DNA of 29,674 bases, taken from positions 1 through 29,674 of IMG/VR virus record IMGVR_UViG_3300036832_000304. One strand, given 5' to 3'. The number at the start of each line of letters is the position of its first letter. Position 1 is the first letter of the stretch. The position numbers were made by a program, and so were the translations under genes. Origin of the DNA: a virus. The notes below the pieces were generated by a model that had not been told where the DNA came from, did not search any database, and worked only from the letters and a program-made list of their open reading frames with translations. This document shows positions 8,557 through 15,986 of this stretch, piece after piece.

Positions 8557-9041
8557 CACGGCGCCGGCGCCGTAGAAGTCCGCGAATCTGAGCTTGCCTT
8601 TGGGGAGCGCGCTTTTTTCTTCGTTGTCGTTTGCGGCTCCCCCTCGGACTCCCCCACCGGCTCATCCCCGGGGCCGAGCAGCGAGGCGAGGACAATCTCC
8701 AAGGCGAGGTCGATGTTTTCCAGCATCGGGCGCTCATCATGGAAATCGCGGATGAGCCGCCCCGCGCTGGTCGGGTCCAAGCCGCCGCCAATCAGCGCGC
8801 GGAAAATGACCTCGCGGATGTCATCGACGCGCCAGGCCCCGAGCGCGCCAGCCGCGAGCATATCCAGGAAGGTCGCGGCGGGCGCCCGCTTGCGCGCCGC
8901 CGACCAGCTCGCGAGCCGTCCGGCAATCTCAGCGGGGCCGGCGTCACAGGTTTCCTGGATTTTGCGCCACTCGCCGATTCCGAGCCGGAACGTGCGGTCC
9001 GCATCGCCCCAAAGCCGGACGACCTCGCCCGCGCGATTCAT
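8556..9041 (-). CDS. Tail assembly chaperone, GTA gp10-like
   Basis: This 161-residue protein begins MNRAGEVVRLWGDADRTFRL, then IGEWRKIQETC, which matches the GTA-family tail chaperone layout: a short beta hairpin followed by a helical domain. It lies between the major tail tube gene and the tape measure, the standard place. The C-terminal 40 residues are low-complexity and Lys/Ser/Thr-rich (TTTKKKARSPKASSDSRTST), as expected if this tail is replaced by another one after frameshifting. Its ATG overlaps the stop of the tube gene by one base (TAATG). Confidence 0.88.
   Translation of the reverse strand: MNRAGEVVRLWGDADRTFRLGIGEWRKIQETCDAGPAEIAGRLASWSAARKRAPAATFLDMLAAGALGAWRVDDIREVIFRALIGGGLDPTSAGRLIRDFHDERPMLENIDLALEIVLASLLGPGDEPVGESEGEPQTTTKKKARSPKASSDSRTSTAPAP
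8559..8661 (-). promoter_or_regulatory. Candidate -1 ribosomal frameshift window in tail chaperone gene
   Basis: Between the TGA at 8662-8664, which closes the -1 frame, and the stop of the chaperone gene, both frames are open. Within it the zero frame reads AAG AAA AAA GCG. The A6 run favours slippage, although it is not in the phase of the classical X XXY YYZ heptamer. Two G-rich stretches (GGGGAG) are other candidate slip sites. Confidence 0.5.
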
Positions 9042-9589
9042 TACGCGACCTCAGTCTCGCGCTCGCGCTCGGTGCGGTGCGCCGGTCGGCCTCGGCCTCG
9101 GCGGGTCTTTGGCGACTCCGCCGCCTCCGCCATGGCCGGGGTCGCCGTCACGGTAATAGGCCCATCGGAGATGATGTTTATGGTGGCTTCCATCTTGGAT
9201 CCGCGATTGCCGGTAATCTCGAACCGGGTCAGGTGCCACGCGCCCGCGAAAATCACCCCGCCATCCACCGCCGGGACATCGACCACGACCTGCCCGTTGC
9301 GCGGGTCGGGGTCCTCCAGCCAATCCGAAAACTCTTGAACGTCCGGGGTATTGAGGATGCCGGCGCCTTGCGCGGTGTATTGCAGCGAGACCTTTTCCCG
9401 AACTAGCCAGCCGAGCAGGTCAGGGTCCTCGCAATCCGGGATGTTGAAATCATTGGTCGCGGCCTCGCCCACCACCGAGCGCGCAGCGTTGACGGTGCAA
9501 AAGGCGGTGAAGTTTTCCGGTGACCCGCCGTCGCCAACCATGATGAGGAGTCGAACGCCGTGGGCGTGTTTAACGGGCGTGCTAGGCAT
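9041..9589 (-). CDS. Major tail tube protein
   Basis: The 182-residue protein has the composition and order expected of a tail tube subunit: a beta-rich N-terminal domain (VRLLIMVGDGG, FTAFCTVNAARSV), then a segment FEITGNRGSKMEATINI near residues 124-140, which resembles the closing strands of TP901-1/GTA gp9-type tube proteins. The C-terminal 25 residues are Arg/Glu-rich and probably disordered. It overlaps the tail-completion gene by eight bases. It would polymerise into the tail tube around the tape measure. Confidence 0.88.
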   Translation of the reverse strand: MPSTPVKHAHGVRLLIMVGDGGSPENFTAFCTVNAARSVVGEAATNDFNIPDCEDPDLLGWLVREKVSLQYTAQGAGILNTPDVQEFSDWLEDPDPRNGQVVVDVPAVDGGVIFAGAWHLTRFEITGNRGSKMEATINIISDGPITVTATPAMAEAAESPKTRRGRGRPAHRTERERETEVA

Positions 9590-10034
9590 CGCTTAGGGCC
9601 TCCGTTGCGAAATAGTGGAAGTTCAAAAGCGCGTGGCTGGAGCCGTCCGGGTCGGTGAGATGCCGGGTGTCCAGGAAGCGCGCGACCACGGTGTCAAAAC
9701 CGGGGATTTGAAAGCCGGTCTCTTCAAGTTCGAGGTCCGGAACGGGCGCGAGCGTCTCGCGGATAACCGCCGCTATCTGGCGCCCGAGCTGGACTCCGGG
9801 CGGGTCAGGTTTGGTCCAGACGTGGACGGCGGCGAATATCTCGGAGGCCGAAACGCACTCGTCGCTATCCTCGATGATTTGGTCATCACCGATGCGGATG
9901 AACGGGAGCGGCGCGTTCTGCGGAACGACCGAATAGATGCGGACCGCGCCGCCAGGCCAGAGCGCGGCGAGCGCGGATGAGCCCCTAAGCGCGGCGTCTT
10001 GCGCGGCGTGGAAGGCGGCGGCGGGGTCTGCCAT
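9582..10034 (-). CDS. Tail terminator / completion protein (DUF3168-like)
   Basis: The 150-residue protein shows the DUF3168 layout: an N-terminal helix with ALRGSSALAALWPGG, then VRIYSVVPQNAPLPFIRIGD, then a beta strand with FAAVHVWTK, and a C-terminal ALLNFHYFATE. These proteins form the ring that ends tail tube growth and joins the tail to the head. The gene lies between the gp10-like neck gene and the tube gene, as in HK97- and GTA-like clusters. Confidence 0.9.
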   Translation of the reverse strand: MADPAAAFHAAQDAALRGSSALAALWPGGAVRIYSVVPQNAPLPFIRIGDDQIIEDSDECVSASEIFAAVHVWTKPDPPGVQLGRQIAAVIRETLAPVPDLELEETGFQIPGFDTVVARFLDTRHLTDPDGSSHALLNFHYFATEALSDA

Positions 10035-10038
10035 CGCG

Positions 10039-10470
10039 TCACGCGGACGGGTCCGAGGTGGAGGACCCGATTACTGCTTTGATGGCGGCGCGTTCGGCCC
10101 GCTTGGTCCGTTCCTCCATGCGCTTCGCCAGCACGCGGCGGGCCGGAAACCAAAAGGCCAGCCCGGGAACATGCGTCCCGTTCGGCATCCGGTGGCCGAC
10201 CTCCAAGTGGAATGGATATTTGTGGTTTTCGTCGCCTATCGAGACCAAGACCCCCATCGGGCCGGACCGCGATTTCTTGAGCGTGTCGATGAGATGGCCG
10301 TTGTGCGGGTTCGCTTCCTGCGGACAGGCGAAGCGGACCAGCGCCATGAACTCATCCGCGCTTTTATCATTGGCTTGCAGGATGGCGTCTTTAACCGCCG
10401 GCCCAAACATATTGGCGATTTTGGTCGCCAGGACATCGAACCCGTAAACTTTCGCCGTCACTTCGCTCAT
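10039..10470 (-). CDS. Neck / tail-completion protein, HK97 gp10-like
   Basis: The protein has 143 residues and an ATG that overlaps the stop of the adaptor gene (ATGA). It has an N-terminal helical part (FDVLATKIANMFGPAVKDAI), then NPHNGHLIDTLKKS and HLEVGHRMPNGTHVPGLAFWF, which match the 'G.L..SI...VE.GT..'-like pattern of HK97 gp10 proteins with the Pro-Phe-Phe-type ending replaced by PGLAFWFPARR. The C-terminus is a charged helix. It probably works at the head-tail interface. Confidence 0.85.
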   Translation of the reverse strand: MSEVTAKVYGFDVLATKIANMFGPAVKDAILQANDKSADEFMALVRFACPQEANPHNGHLIDTLKKSRSGPMGVLVSIGDENHKYPFHLEVGHRMPNGTHVPGLAFWFPARRVLAKRMEERTKRAERAAIKAVIGSSTSDPSA

Positions 10471-10823
10471 AGGACAGTCTCCACTTCCCGAGCCCGGAGC
10501 GCGACAAGGGTCACGATGGAGGCCAGCTCATCCACCGCCACGGCGGTTATCTCGAAAGGCCAGCCGAGCCACACGACCCGCCAATCGGTGTCGATAAGCG
10601 CGGAAAAGCGGTCGAGCCGGAGCGTGATTTCGATTGGCTGTGTGCCGGCGACCCGTTGCTGGAGAACCTGCTCGCCTTGTGTCCGGGCGAGGACCCGCGC
10701 CGGTGCGGCGAACATATCGGTCCAAGGCCCGAGCCGGTCGCCGTTCGCGTCTAGCGCGTGCTGCTGGAGCGTCACAGTCTCGCGCAGCACGCCGGCAAGT
10801 CCGGGCTGGCGCTTTTGCAGCAT
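10467..10823 (-). CDS. Head-tail adaptor protein
   Basis: From ATG at 10823 the protein has 118 residues and begins MLQKRQPGLAGVLRETVTLQ. The upstream part of the open frame, up to 10922, belongs to the small gene before it read in the wrong frame. The order 'LRETVTLQ', a Trp in GPWTDMFAAPARVLA, the helix-like EQVLQQRVAGTQPIEITLR and the strand DWRVVWLGWPFEI match phage head-tail adaptors (SPP1 gp16 type), which join the connector to the tail. Confidence 0.88.
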   Translation of the reverse strand: MLQKRQPGLAGVLRETVTLQQHALDANGDRLGPWTDMFAAPARVLARTQGEQVLQQRVAGTQPIEITLRLDRFSALIDTDWRVVWLGWPFEITAVAVDELASIVTLVALRAREVETVL

Positions 10824-10827
10824 GGGA

Positions 10828-11001
10828 CTAACTCCCGGATGGGCGGGGCGGTGTCGGAAGCTCGATGGCGGCGCCGCTGGCGACCAGGCGCTCGCCCCAC
10901 GCGCGTTTAATCCGGACCTCAAGGCCCTCGGTGTAATGGATGGCGAGCCGGTGATGCGGGAGCGGAAACGCTCGCGTATCGCGAACGATACGGACCCACA
11001 T
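10828..11001 (-). CDS. Small head-module protein, 57 residues, unknown
   Basis: An ATG whose first base is the last base of the upstream stop (TGATG) opens a 57-residue frame: it begins MWVRIVRDTRAFPLPHHRLA and ends PTPPRPSGS. The stop at 10828 lies four bases before the adaptor ATG. The centre reads IHYTEGLEVRIKRAWGERLV, a plausible small beta protein with good GC3 in all codons. It exactly fills the gap between connector and adaptor genes. I do not recognise the family. Short genes of this size in this position are common in HK97-like clusters and may encode minor joining proteins. Confidence 0.72.
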   Translation of the reverse strand: MWVRIVRDTRAFPLPHHRLAIHYTEGLEVRIKRAWGERLVASGAAIELPTPPRPSGS

Positions 11002-11465
11002 CAGGCCAGCGCCGGGTCTCGCAAGCGTTCGAGGATGGCGGTGATTTGCGGCGACAAAAGCGCATCATCCGGCGTCCGCCCGTCATAAAGCGAAGTCAGA
11101 ACGGTGAGGATGGCGGCTTTAACGAGGATAGGAACATTGGCCGGGGTCCAAGGGGCGGGCGGAACCGGCGGGACCGATGGCGTGAGCGGCGGACTCCAGC
11201 CCCACCACCACGGCGGAATCGGCGACGGCGGGACGATATCGGTCCATTCCTGCTCGGGCGCTTCACCGGATGTTGCGGATTGTTGCACCGGGACTGGCTG
11301 CGGGACCAATGGCCCCTCGATGAACGGACGCTTGAGGTAATCGACCACGATGGCCGAGGCTTGCTCGGCCTTGAACATCAGGTCAGTGAGTTGGTCCGGG
11401 GAGAGCGCGGCTTCCACCAGGCGCAATTGCCGCGCCGCCTCGGATTGCGAGACCAGCGCGACCAT
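11001..11465 (-). CDS. Head-tail connector protein (gp6-like)
   Basis: The 154-residue protein starts with a helix (VALVSQSEAARQLRL) and has a second helical block LTDLMFKAEQASAIVVDYLK, then ends with ILVKAAILTVLTSLYDGRTP. These are the three helical blocks of HK97 gp6-type connectors, which bind the portal. Between blocks two and three lies an unusual insertion of some 60 residues rich in Pro, with IPPWWWGWSPP. The same Pro-Trp-Trp-Trp motif occurs in the regulator gene near 24370. Confidence 0.87.
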   Translation of the reverse strand: MVALVSQSEAARQLRLVEAALSPDQLTDLMFKAEQASAIVVDYLKRPFIEGPLVPQPVPVQQSATSGEAPEQEWTDIVPPSPIPPWWWGWSPPLTPSVPPVPPAPWTPANVPILVKAAILTVLTSLYDGRTPDDALLSPQITAILERLRDPALA

Positions 11466-12097
11466 CAGCTCGGGACTTTCACTTGCGGGCCGGCAAAGTC
11501 TTTGCCGTCGCGCCCGCGCTTAACTGCCAGCGTCCAAGCTTTCTCGGCCTCACCGGGCTTGGCGGCGGTTTGCGTGTTCGCGACCCACGCCGAGCCGCCG
11601 AATGTCACCGTGTCACCGGGCCGATAGGTCCGGTCTTGCTCATACACGCCGCGATAGACCATGGCCGGAAGCACAAGCTCGAAACTCTTAACCTGCTCGC
11701 CGCGCATGAAGGCGAGGACCACGGTTCGCCCATCATCATGAAGGGTTGCGGCCAGGTCATCGAACCCGACCCCGGGCGCTCCCGGCTCGCCGTTCTTGCC
11801 GGCCTCGCCGTCGCGGCCTGGTGCGCCTGGTGCGCCGTCCTTGCCGTCCGTCCCGTTGGCGCCGTCCTTGCCGTCCCGGCCATCGGCGCCATCGCGCCCG
11901 ACCACTTTGCCGAGCGCCCGGGTCGAGCCGTCGCCGAACGTCAAGATAAGCTCGCCCTCCCGGTCGATGAGCGCCGCGCGGACCGCCATGGCCGCGAGCC
12001 GCGCCTCCATATCGGCCTTGAGCCGCTCGATGAGCGGTTGAACCTGCGCGGCGAGTTCGGCGCCGAGTTGTGAAGCGAGCGCATCAAGGTCAGGCAT
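11465..12097 (-). CDS. Collagen-like protein of the head module
   Basis: The 210-residue protein has three parts. Residues 1-70 hold a helix that may be a trimerising coiled coil (LGAELAAQVQPLIERLKADM) and a strand pair around LILTFGDGSTRALG. Residues of about 70-108 are Gly-X-Y repeats (GRDGADGRDGKDGANGTDG onward to GEPGAPGVG). A C-terminal beta domain follows: YRGVYEQDRTYRPGDTVTFGG, with WVANTQTAAKPG, resembling small carbohydrate-binding (CBM5/12-like) modules. This suggests a trimeric surface fibre. It lies between portal and connector genes, so it may decorate the capsid or neck. The overlaps with both neighbours (eight bases and one base) show it belongs to the operon. Confidence 0.85.
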   Translation of the reverse strand: MPDLDALASQLGAELAAQVQPLIERLKADMEARLAAMAVRAALIDREGELILTFGDGSTRALGKVVGRDGADGRDGKDGANGTDGKDGAPGAPGRDGEAGKNGEPGAPGVGFDDLAATLHDDGRTVVLAFMRGEQVKSFELVLPAMVYRGVYEQDRTYRPGDTVTFGGSAWVANTQTAAKPGEAEKAWTLAVKRGRDGKDFAGPQVKVPS

Positions 12098-13490
12098 AGA
12101 GGGCCTCCCGGAAGCTTGCCGTAATCAGCGGGGCAAGCCGCTTGGCGGTGTCATCCTCGGGGATAGTGTCCGGCTCCGGGGTCGCCGCATCCGCCGGCTC
12201 GGGGATGCTATCCGGCGCCGGAGCTGCGCCAGGAACCGGCGGCGATGCCGGCGCGGCGTCACGGTTCGCGAGCGCCTCGAGGCTGTAATATTGTTGCTGC
12301 GCGAGCGGGGACTCACCGCCCGGAACCGGCGGGAGGTCGATGCGAGCGCGAGCCTCGTTCGGCGCGACGATGGAAGCCGAAACCCCGTCCTTAAGGACGG
12401 TCATCATGGTCGTGGAATCCATCCGGAGCAGGTTTTCAATATCGAACTCGGTGCCGAGCCCGACCGGACATTCCAGGCCCTCATCTAGGCAGAGTTCCGC
12501 CGCCTCGATGAGCGATTGGAGGCATTGCGAGTAATACTCGACATTGAGCGCCTGGATGTTGACGTGCGTTGGCATCGGCGCGAGGCCGGTTTTGTACGGC
12601 GGGACGTGGAACACCGAACACACAACGTCCGCCGTCCATTTGAGCTGGTCGATGAGCTGGCTTTCCTCCGCCGTCATCGCCAGGCGCTCATATTTCAGGC
12701 CATCGCCGAGGACGGCGACCCGTCCAGCGTTCTCGCCGGTAAAGTTGGTCTCCCAGGTGTTTTTAAGCCGCGAGGCGGTGGCGTCGGAGATGGCGCCGGG
12801 AGCAATGAGGATGCCGCTCGGGCGCGAGGCGTTCTTAAAGAACTTCGCCTGATTGAGCTGAATCGCCATCCCTTGCGACGATGAGGTCGCCGCCGCCCAT
12901 ATCGGCGATGTCCCGACTAGCGGGTGATAGATGCAGTTAAAGCGGTCGTGGATGATTTCCCGGGCCGGGACCACCACGCCGGACCCAATCTGATTGAGCC
13001 GCGAATAGGCCAGCTCATAGAAGACCGAGCCATCATCGGCGATAAGCACGCGCGTCCGGTCCGGGTCCAGGATGTAGAGCCCGACCACAACGTTCCGATT
13101 ATCGCGGGCCTTGAGCGCGTAGGTGTTCCCGCGCGTGAGCTTGGACAGCATCCAGCTTTCCCAAAACTGGATGCGGTTTTGATAGTTGTTCGGCTTGCGG
13201 AGGACCGGAGAATAGGCCGGCGAGTCCGTCTCGCCCCAAATATCATTATCATCCTGCGTCACCAGCTTGACCCGGAGCTTGGCGACATCGGCGGCGATTA
13301 GCGTGATGCACGCATAAACCGCGAAATAACTAAGGATGGTCTCCCGGTCCAAAATTACATTTTGCTGCCAAGCGCCGGTAAAGCTCTCGAACACGCGCAG
13401 CCAGCCGCCACCCTGGACCGGCTCGACGCCCCCACTCGATGCGGACAAGCGGGGCGGTAAGGCGCGAGAGAAAAGCGCCGGAAGGCGCAT
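12090..13490 (-). CDS. Portal protein, HK97 family
   Basis: The 466-residue length fits HK97-type portals. Recognisable segments are FAVYACITLIAADVAKLRVK near residues 56-75, the wing part SPVLRKPNNYQNRIQFWESW, a clip and stem region with IIHDRFNCIYHPLVGTSPIW, and KFFKNASRPSGILIAPGAIS. VVCSVFHVPPYKTGL is the conserved 'FgVPp' helix. The C-terminal 70 residues are Pro/Ala/Glu-rich and likely disordered. It forms the dodecameric ring at the capsid vertex through which DNA enters. It lies downstream of the capsid gene, not upstream as in HK97. Confidence 0.95.
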   Translation of the reverse strand: MRLPALFSRALPPRLSASSGGVEPVQGGGWLRVFESFTGAWQQNVILDRETILSYFAVYACITLIAADVAKLRVKLVTQDDNDIWGETDSPAYSPVLRKPNNYQNRIQFWESWMLSKLTRGNTYALKARDNRNVVVGLYILDPDRTRVLIADDGSVFYELAYSRLNQIGSGVVVPAREIIHDRFNCIYHPLVGTSPIWAAATSSSQGMAIQLNQAKFFKNASRPSGILIAPGAISDATASRLKNTWETNFTGENAGRVAVLGDGLKYERLAMTAEESQLIDQLKWTADVVCSVFHVPPYKTGLAPMPTHVNIQALNVEYYSQCLQSLIEAAELCLDEGLECPVGLGTEFDIENLLRMDSTTMMTVLKDGVSASIVAPNEARARIDLPPVPGGESPLAQQQYYSLEALANRDAAPASPPVPGAAPAPDSIPEPADAATPEPDTIPEDDTAKRLAPLITASFREALYA

Positions 13491-13829
13491 CTAACCGCCC
13501 TTGCCCTTGGGAGCCGGCTTCGCCGGACCGGAAGGGTCCGGCTTACTCTCCCGGCCCATGGCTCCGACCCGGTGCGAACTCGGCTCGGGCTCGGGCTCGG
13601 GTTGTGGACTCGGCGGCGGCTGGTCCGGCTTCGGAACCGGGTCGCCACCATGCCCCGGCGGGATAGGTCCAGGATTCTCGGAGGCTTTCGGCCTTTTCGG
13701 CGCCGCGGATCCTGGAGGCCGTAGTTGCGCGGCGAGGCGGCTATAGCGCGGGTCTTTCTCTAGCGCGTCGATGAGGCGGTGGTCCTGCGCGGTGAGGACC
13801 CGGGTTTGGTAGGTCTGTTTTTCAGTCAT
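13491..13829 (-). CDS. Proline-rich protein between capsid and portal genes, unknown
   Basis: The 112-residue protein begins MTEKQTYQTRVLTAQDHRLI, a short helical segment ending about residue 38 (YSRLAAQLRPPG). The rest is low complexity: Pro, Glu, Lys and Gly dominate (PQPEPEPEPSS), with a basic end KPAPKGKGG. The stop directly precedes the portal ATG. It may act in capsid assembly, for example as an extra scaffold or a capsid accessory, but no family is recognised. Confidence 0.72.
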   Translation of the reverse strand: MTEKQTYQTRVLTAQDHRLIDALEKDPRYSRLAAQLRPPGSAAPKRPKASENPGPIPPGHGGDPVPKPDQPPPSPQPEPEPEPSSHRVGAMGRESKPDPSGPAKPAPKGKGG

Positions 13830-13852
13830 GGCGCCCTCGGAAGGGAAAGAGC

Positions 13853-13894
13853 GTCCGGCGCGGGGATGTTCGGGAGAGGCGGGCCGCGCCGGAC
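13853..13894 (-). terminator. Stem-loop after the capsid gene
   Basis: A perfect 11-bp inverted repeat (13853-13863 with 13884-13894) encloses a 20-base loop in the 82-base gap between capsid and proline-rich genes. Read on the minus strand it is followed by TCTTTCCCTT, a weak pyrimidine tract. It could be a partial terminator or a 3' stabiliser of the capsid message. Confidence 0.5.
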
Positions 13895-13911
13895 TAAGTG
13901 AGGGGAGAGCC

Positions 13912-15909
13912 CTACGGCGTCGGGACGTTGCCCCAAGTGACGCCGGTCAGAATCACGCAAGCTTGCGGGCGGCGCTTGGCCCAATTGATGATGCGTTCGG
14001 CCTTGAGCCCCACGCAATTCTCTTGCCACAAGCTCACGATGGTCGCCGCCGCTCCGCCCGCCGGGGCGAGCGCATCGCCCACCGGATTATCGAGCATCTC
14101 GACCGACGCTTCCCGGGACATATCCACCATGAAGCCGCCTTCATCGCCAAGATAGACCTCCGGCGCGTTGACCAGGATGGCGATGGTTGGCGGGACATAA
14201 TCGGAAGTGATGACCGGGAAGCCCGCCAGCGTGCCGCCGCTCCGGTTGATGTCGGCGAACTCGGGTTGTCCGAGCAAGTTGACCATCATCCCGAGCGAAG
14301 CCGCCAGGTTGCCGCACATAATCCAGACGCCGCCCCGGAGCGCGTTATTGCCGACCACATAGGCCGCATAAGCGGCTTTGATGTCGGCGCGGGCCTCGGC
14401 GGCGCTGCTCCCGGTGGACGGGATGCCGACCACGCCGTTCGTAATCGAGGCCGGCGAGACATTGGCGACCGCCGCCTTGGCCGGGTCGATAAAGTCGATG
14501 TCTAGGCGAGCCCGGAGCGCATCGACCAGGCTATCGCGCACAATCACATCGGCGGCGGGCGAGGAATAGCGCACCAGCTCATCCGTCAGGACCGCGATGG
14601 TGGCGACCTTGAGCGGCTCCAGGTGCGTCCGGGAGAAATCGAATTTGGTTAGCGGCTTGGCCTTGCCCTCACCGACCCAATAGCCTTGCCCTCCGGAGGT
14701 TTGGCCCACCAGCGGAACCCGGAACGGGACGCGCCGGAGGTCCGGAACGCCGCCGACCCCGAATTGCCCGAGGATGGTTTGCGGGCGGAGGAAGGCGATG
14801 AAATCCGCGACCGCGCCGCCTTCATGGGAAATCAGCGCGCCGGCCCAATTCGGGTCGGCGGTATTGCCCGCCGCGACGGTGGCCTTAACGACCGCGATGA
14901 CCTCGGAGTCGTTCGGGTATTGCTCTTGCGCGACGGTGTAAGGGTCGCGGCCAATCATCTTGGCGAGGACGATTGAGCGAGCAATCCGAGCCATGCGGAT
15001 TCCGGGCTCGACCCGCTCGGCGGCGCGGACCACCGGCTCAATCCGTCCCGTCCGCTCTGGAGCGGCGGGCGCCGCGAGCGCCGTGGCGCCTGGTGCGGCG
15101 GTGATGACCTGATTAACCGGCTCGGCGCATAGAGCTTGCGCGCGTTCGAGGGACTTGAGGCGTTCGAGCTGGCTTTTCACCGAATTGACTTCGGCGGTCA
15201 GCGTGTCGAACTCCTCGGCCTCTGAGACATCGCAAGTTTCACCCCGGTCGCCGGTTCCAGCCATGATTTCGGCTTGGCGAGCGACCTTGGTCTGTAGCGA
15301 TTTCGTGAAGTCCTGGACTTGCTCGGAGATGGTGCGAGGCATTGCCGCGCCCTCCCTTGCTAAGGGTTTCGGGGATGAGCCCGAGGCGCCGGGCAGTTTC
15401 ACAACGGGAAGGCCGGACGCGGCCCGAGCCCCGATGTCGAAATTTCGGAAATTGGTGATGGTGGCCTCGGCGTTCGCCGGGATGGTCACCGCCGATAGCT
15501 CCATGATCTCGATGGCGGTAAAGCGGATGCCGCCATTCTGGAGGCTCTCCATGCCGTCATTGAGGACCCGGAAGCCGATGGAAACGGCCCGCACTAGGCC
15601 GGCTTTGATTTCGCCCCACGCCGTATTGACCCGGTCCTGGAGCGGTCCAGGCTCGGCGATTTTCGGGATGGTGGCGGTAAAGGCGATGCCGTCCGGCGTG
15701 GCCTTCTGAAAGCGCACCGTTCCAATCGGGCGTTCGCTATCGTGCTGGTGAAGCAACGGGAGCGGGTTTTTGAACTTCGCCCCGGTCGGGTCGATGACAT
15801 CGCCGAGGCGGTCGGTGGCGGGCGTTGTCGCCCACCCCTCAAAGACCCGCTCATCCTCGCCATCCGTCGCGGCGCGAACGGATAGCGCGGCATAGGCGCG
15901 ATGCAACAT
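13912..15909 (-). CDS. Prohead protease fused to major capsid protein (HK97 type)
   Basis: This single 665-residue frame joins three parts. Residues 1-165 form an S78-type prohead protease: VFEGWATTPATDRLGDVI, LPLLHQHD with candidate catalytic His54 or His56, and GLVRAVSIGF with Ser110, then a strand ELSAVTIPANAEA. Residues 190-270 are helical (TISEQVQDFTKSLQTKVARQ, SVKSQLERLKSLERAQ), like the HK97 delta/scaffold domain. From about 300 the capsid fold follows, with IGRDPYTVAQEQYPN, GGQGYWVGEGKAKPLTKFDF and ELVRYSSPAADVIVRDSLVD. The fusion is known in some siphoviruses. An internal ATG with a strong ribosome-binding site at 15342 could supply separate scaffold-capsid. It is the first gene of the head operon after a 77-base gap. 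Confidence 0.95.
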   Translation of the reverse strand: MLHRAYAALSVRAATDGEDERVFEGWATTPATDRLGDVIDPTGAKFKNPLPLLHQHDSERPIGTVRFQKATPDGIAFTATIPKIAEPGPLQDRVNTAWGEIKAGLVRAVSIGFRVLNDGMESLQNGGIRFTAIEIMELSAVTIPANAEATITNFRNFDIGARAASGLPVVKLPGASGSSPKPLAREGAAMPRTISEQVQDFTKSLQTKVARQAEIMAGTGDRGETCDVSEAEEFDTLTAEVNSVKSQLERLKSLERAQALCAEPVNQVITAAPGATALAAPAAPERTGRIEPVVRAAERVEPGIRMARIARSIVLAKMIGRDPYTVAQEQYPNDSEVIAVVKATVAAGNTADPNWAGALISHEGGAVADFIAFLRPQTILGQFGVGGVPDLRRVPFRVPLVGQTSGGQGYWVGEGKAKPLTKFDFSRTHLEPLKVATIAVLTDELVRYSSPAADVIVRDSLVDALRARLDIDFIDPAKAAVANVSPASITNGVVGIPSTGSSAAEARADIKAAYAAYVVGNNALRGGVWIMCGNLAASLGMMVNLLGQPEFADINRSGGTLAGFPVITSDYVPPTIAILVNAPEVYLGDEGGFMVDMSREASVEMLDNPVGDALAPAGGAAATIVSLWQENCVGLKAERIINWAKRRPQACVILTGVTWGNVPTP
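15340..15356 (-). promoter_or_regulatory. Internal ribosome-binding site and start inside protease-capsid gene
   Basis: On the minus strand GGGAGG (15351-15356) lies eight bases before an in-frame ATG (15340-15342), codon 190 of the fusion. Initiation here would make a 476-residue scaffold-capsid protein starting MPRTISEQVQDFTK, close to the junction where the protease domain ends. Confidence 0.6.
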
Positions 15910-15953
15910 GGCGCCGCCTTCCGTGCTAGATGTTTGGAGTTGTCGAAACCTTG

Positions 15954-15984
15954 ACCCGGCGGGTCATCTCGCCGGGTTTTTCTT
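15954..15984 (+). terminator. Hairpin with T-tract, plus-strand orientation
   Basis: ACCCGGCG (15954-15961) and CGCCGGGT (15970-15977) form a perfect 8-bp stem with an 8-base loop, followed by TTTTTCTT. It is a good intrinsic terminator only when read rightward, although both flanking genes are leftward. On the minus strand it stands ten bases after the nuclease stop and may still act as a weak terminator or message-end structure. Confidence 0.6.
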
Positions 15985-15986
15985 GC

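Noticed and set aside
8432-8791. 119-codon minus-strand frame over the chaperone region
   Set aside because: It is Arg/Ser-rich shadow in the third frame; the other two frames carry the two chaperone products.
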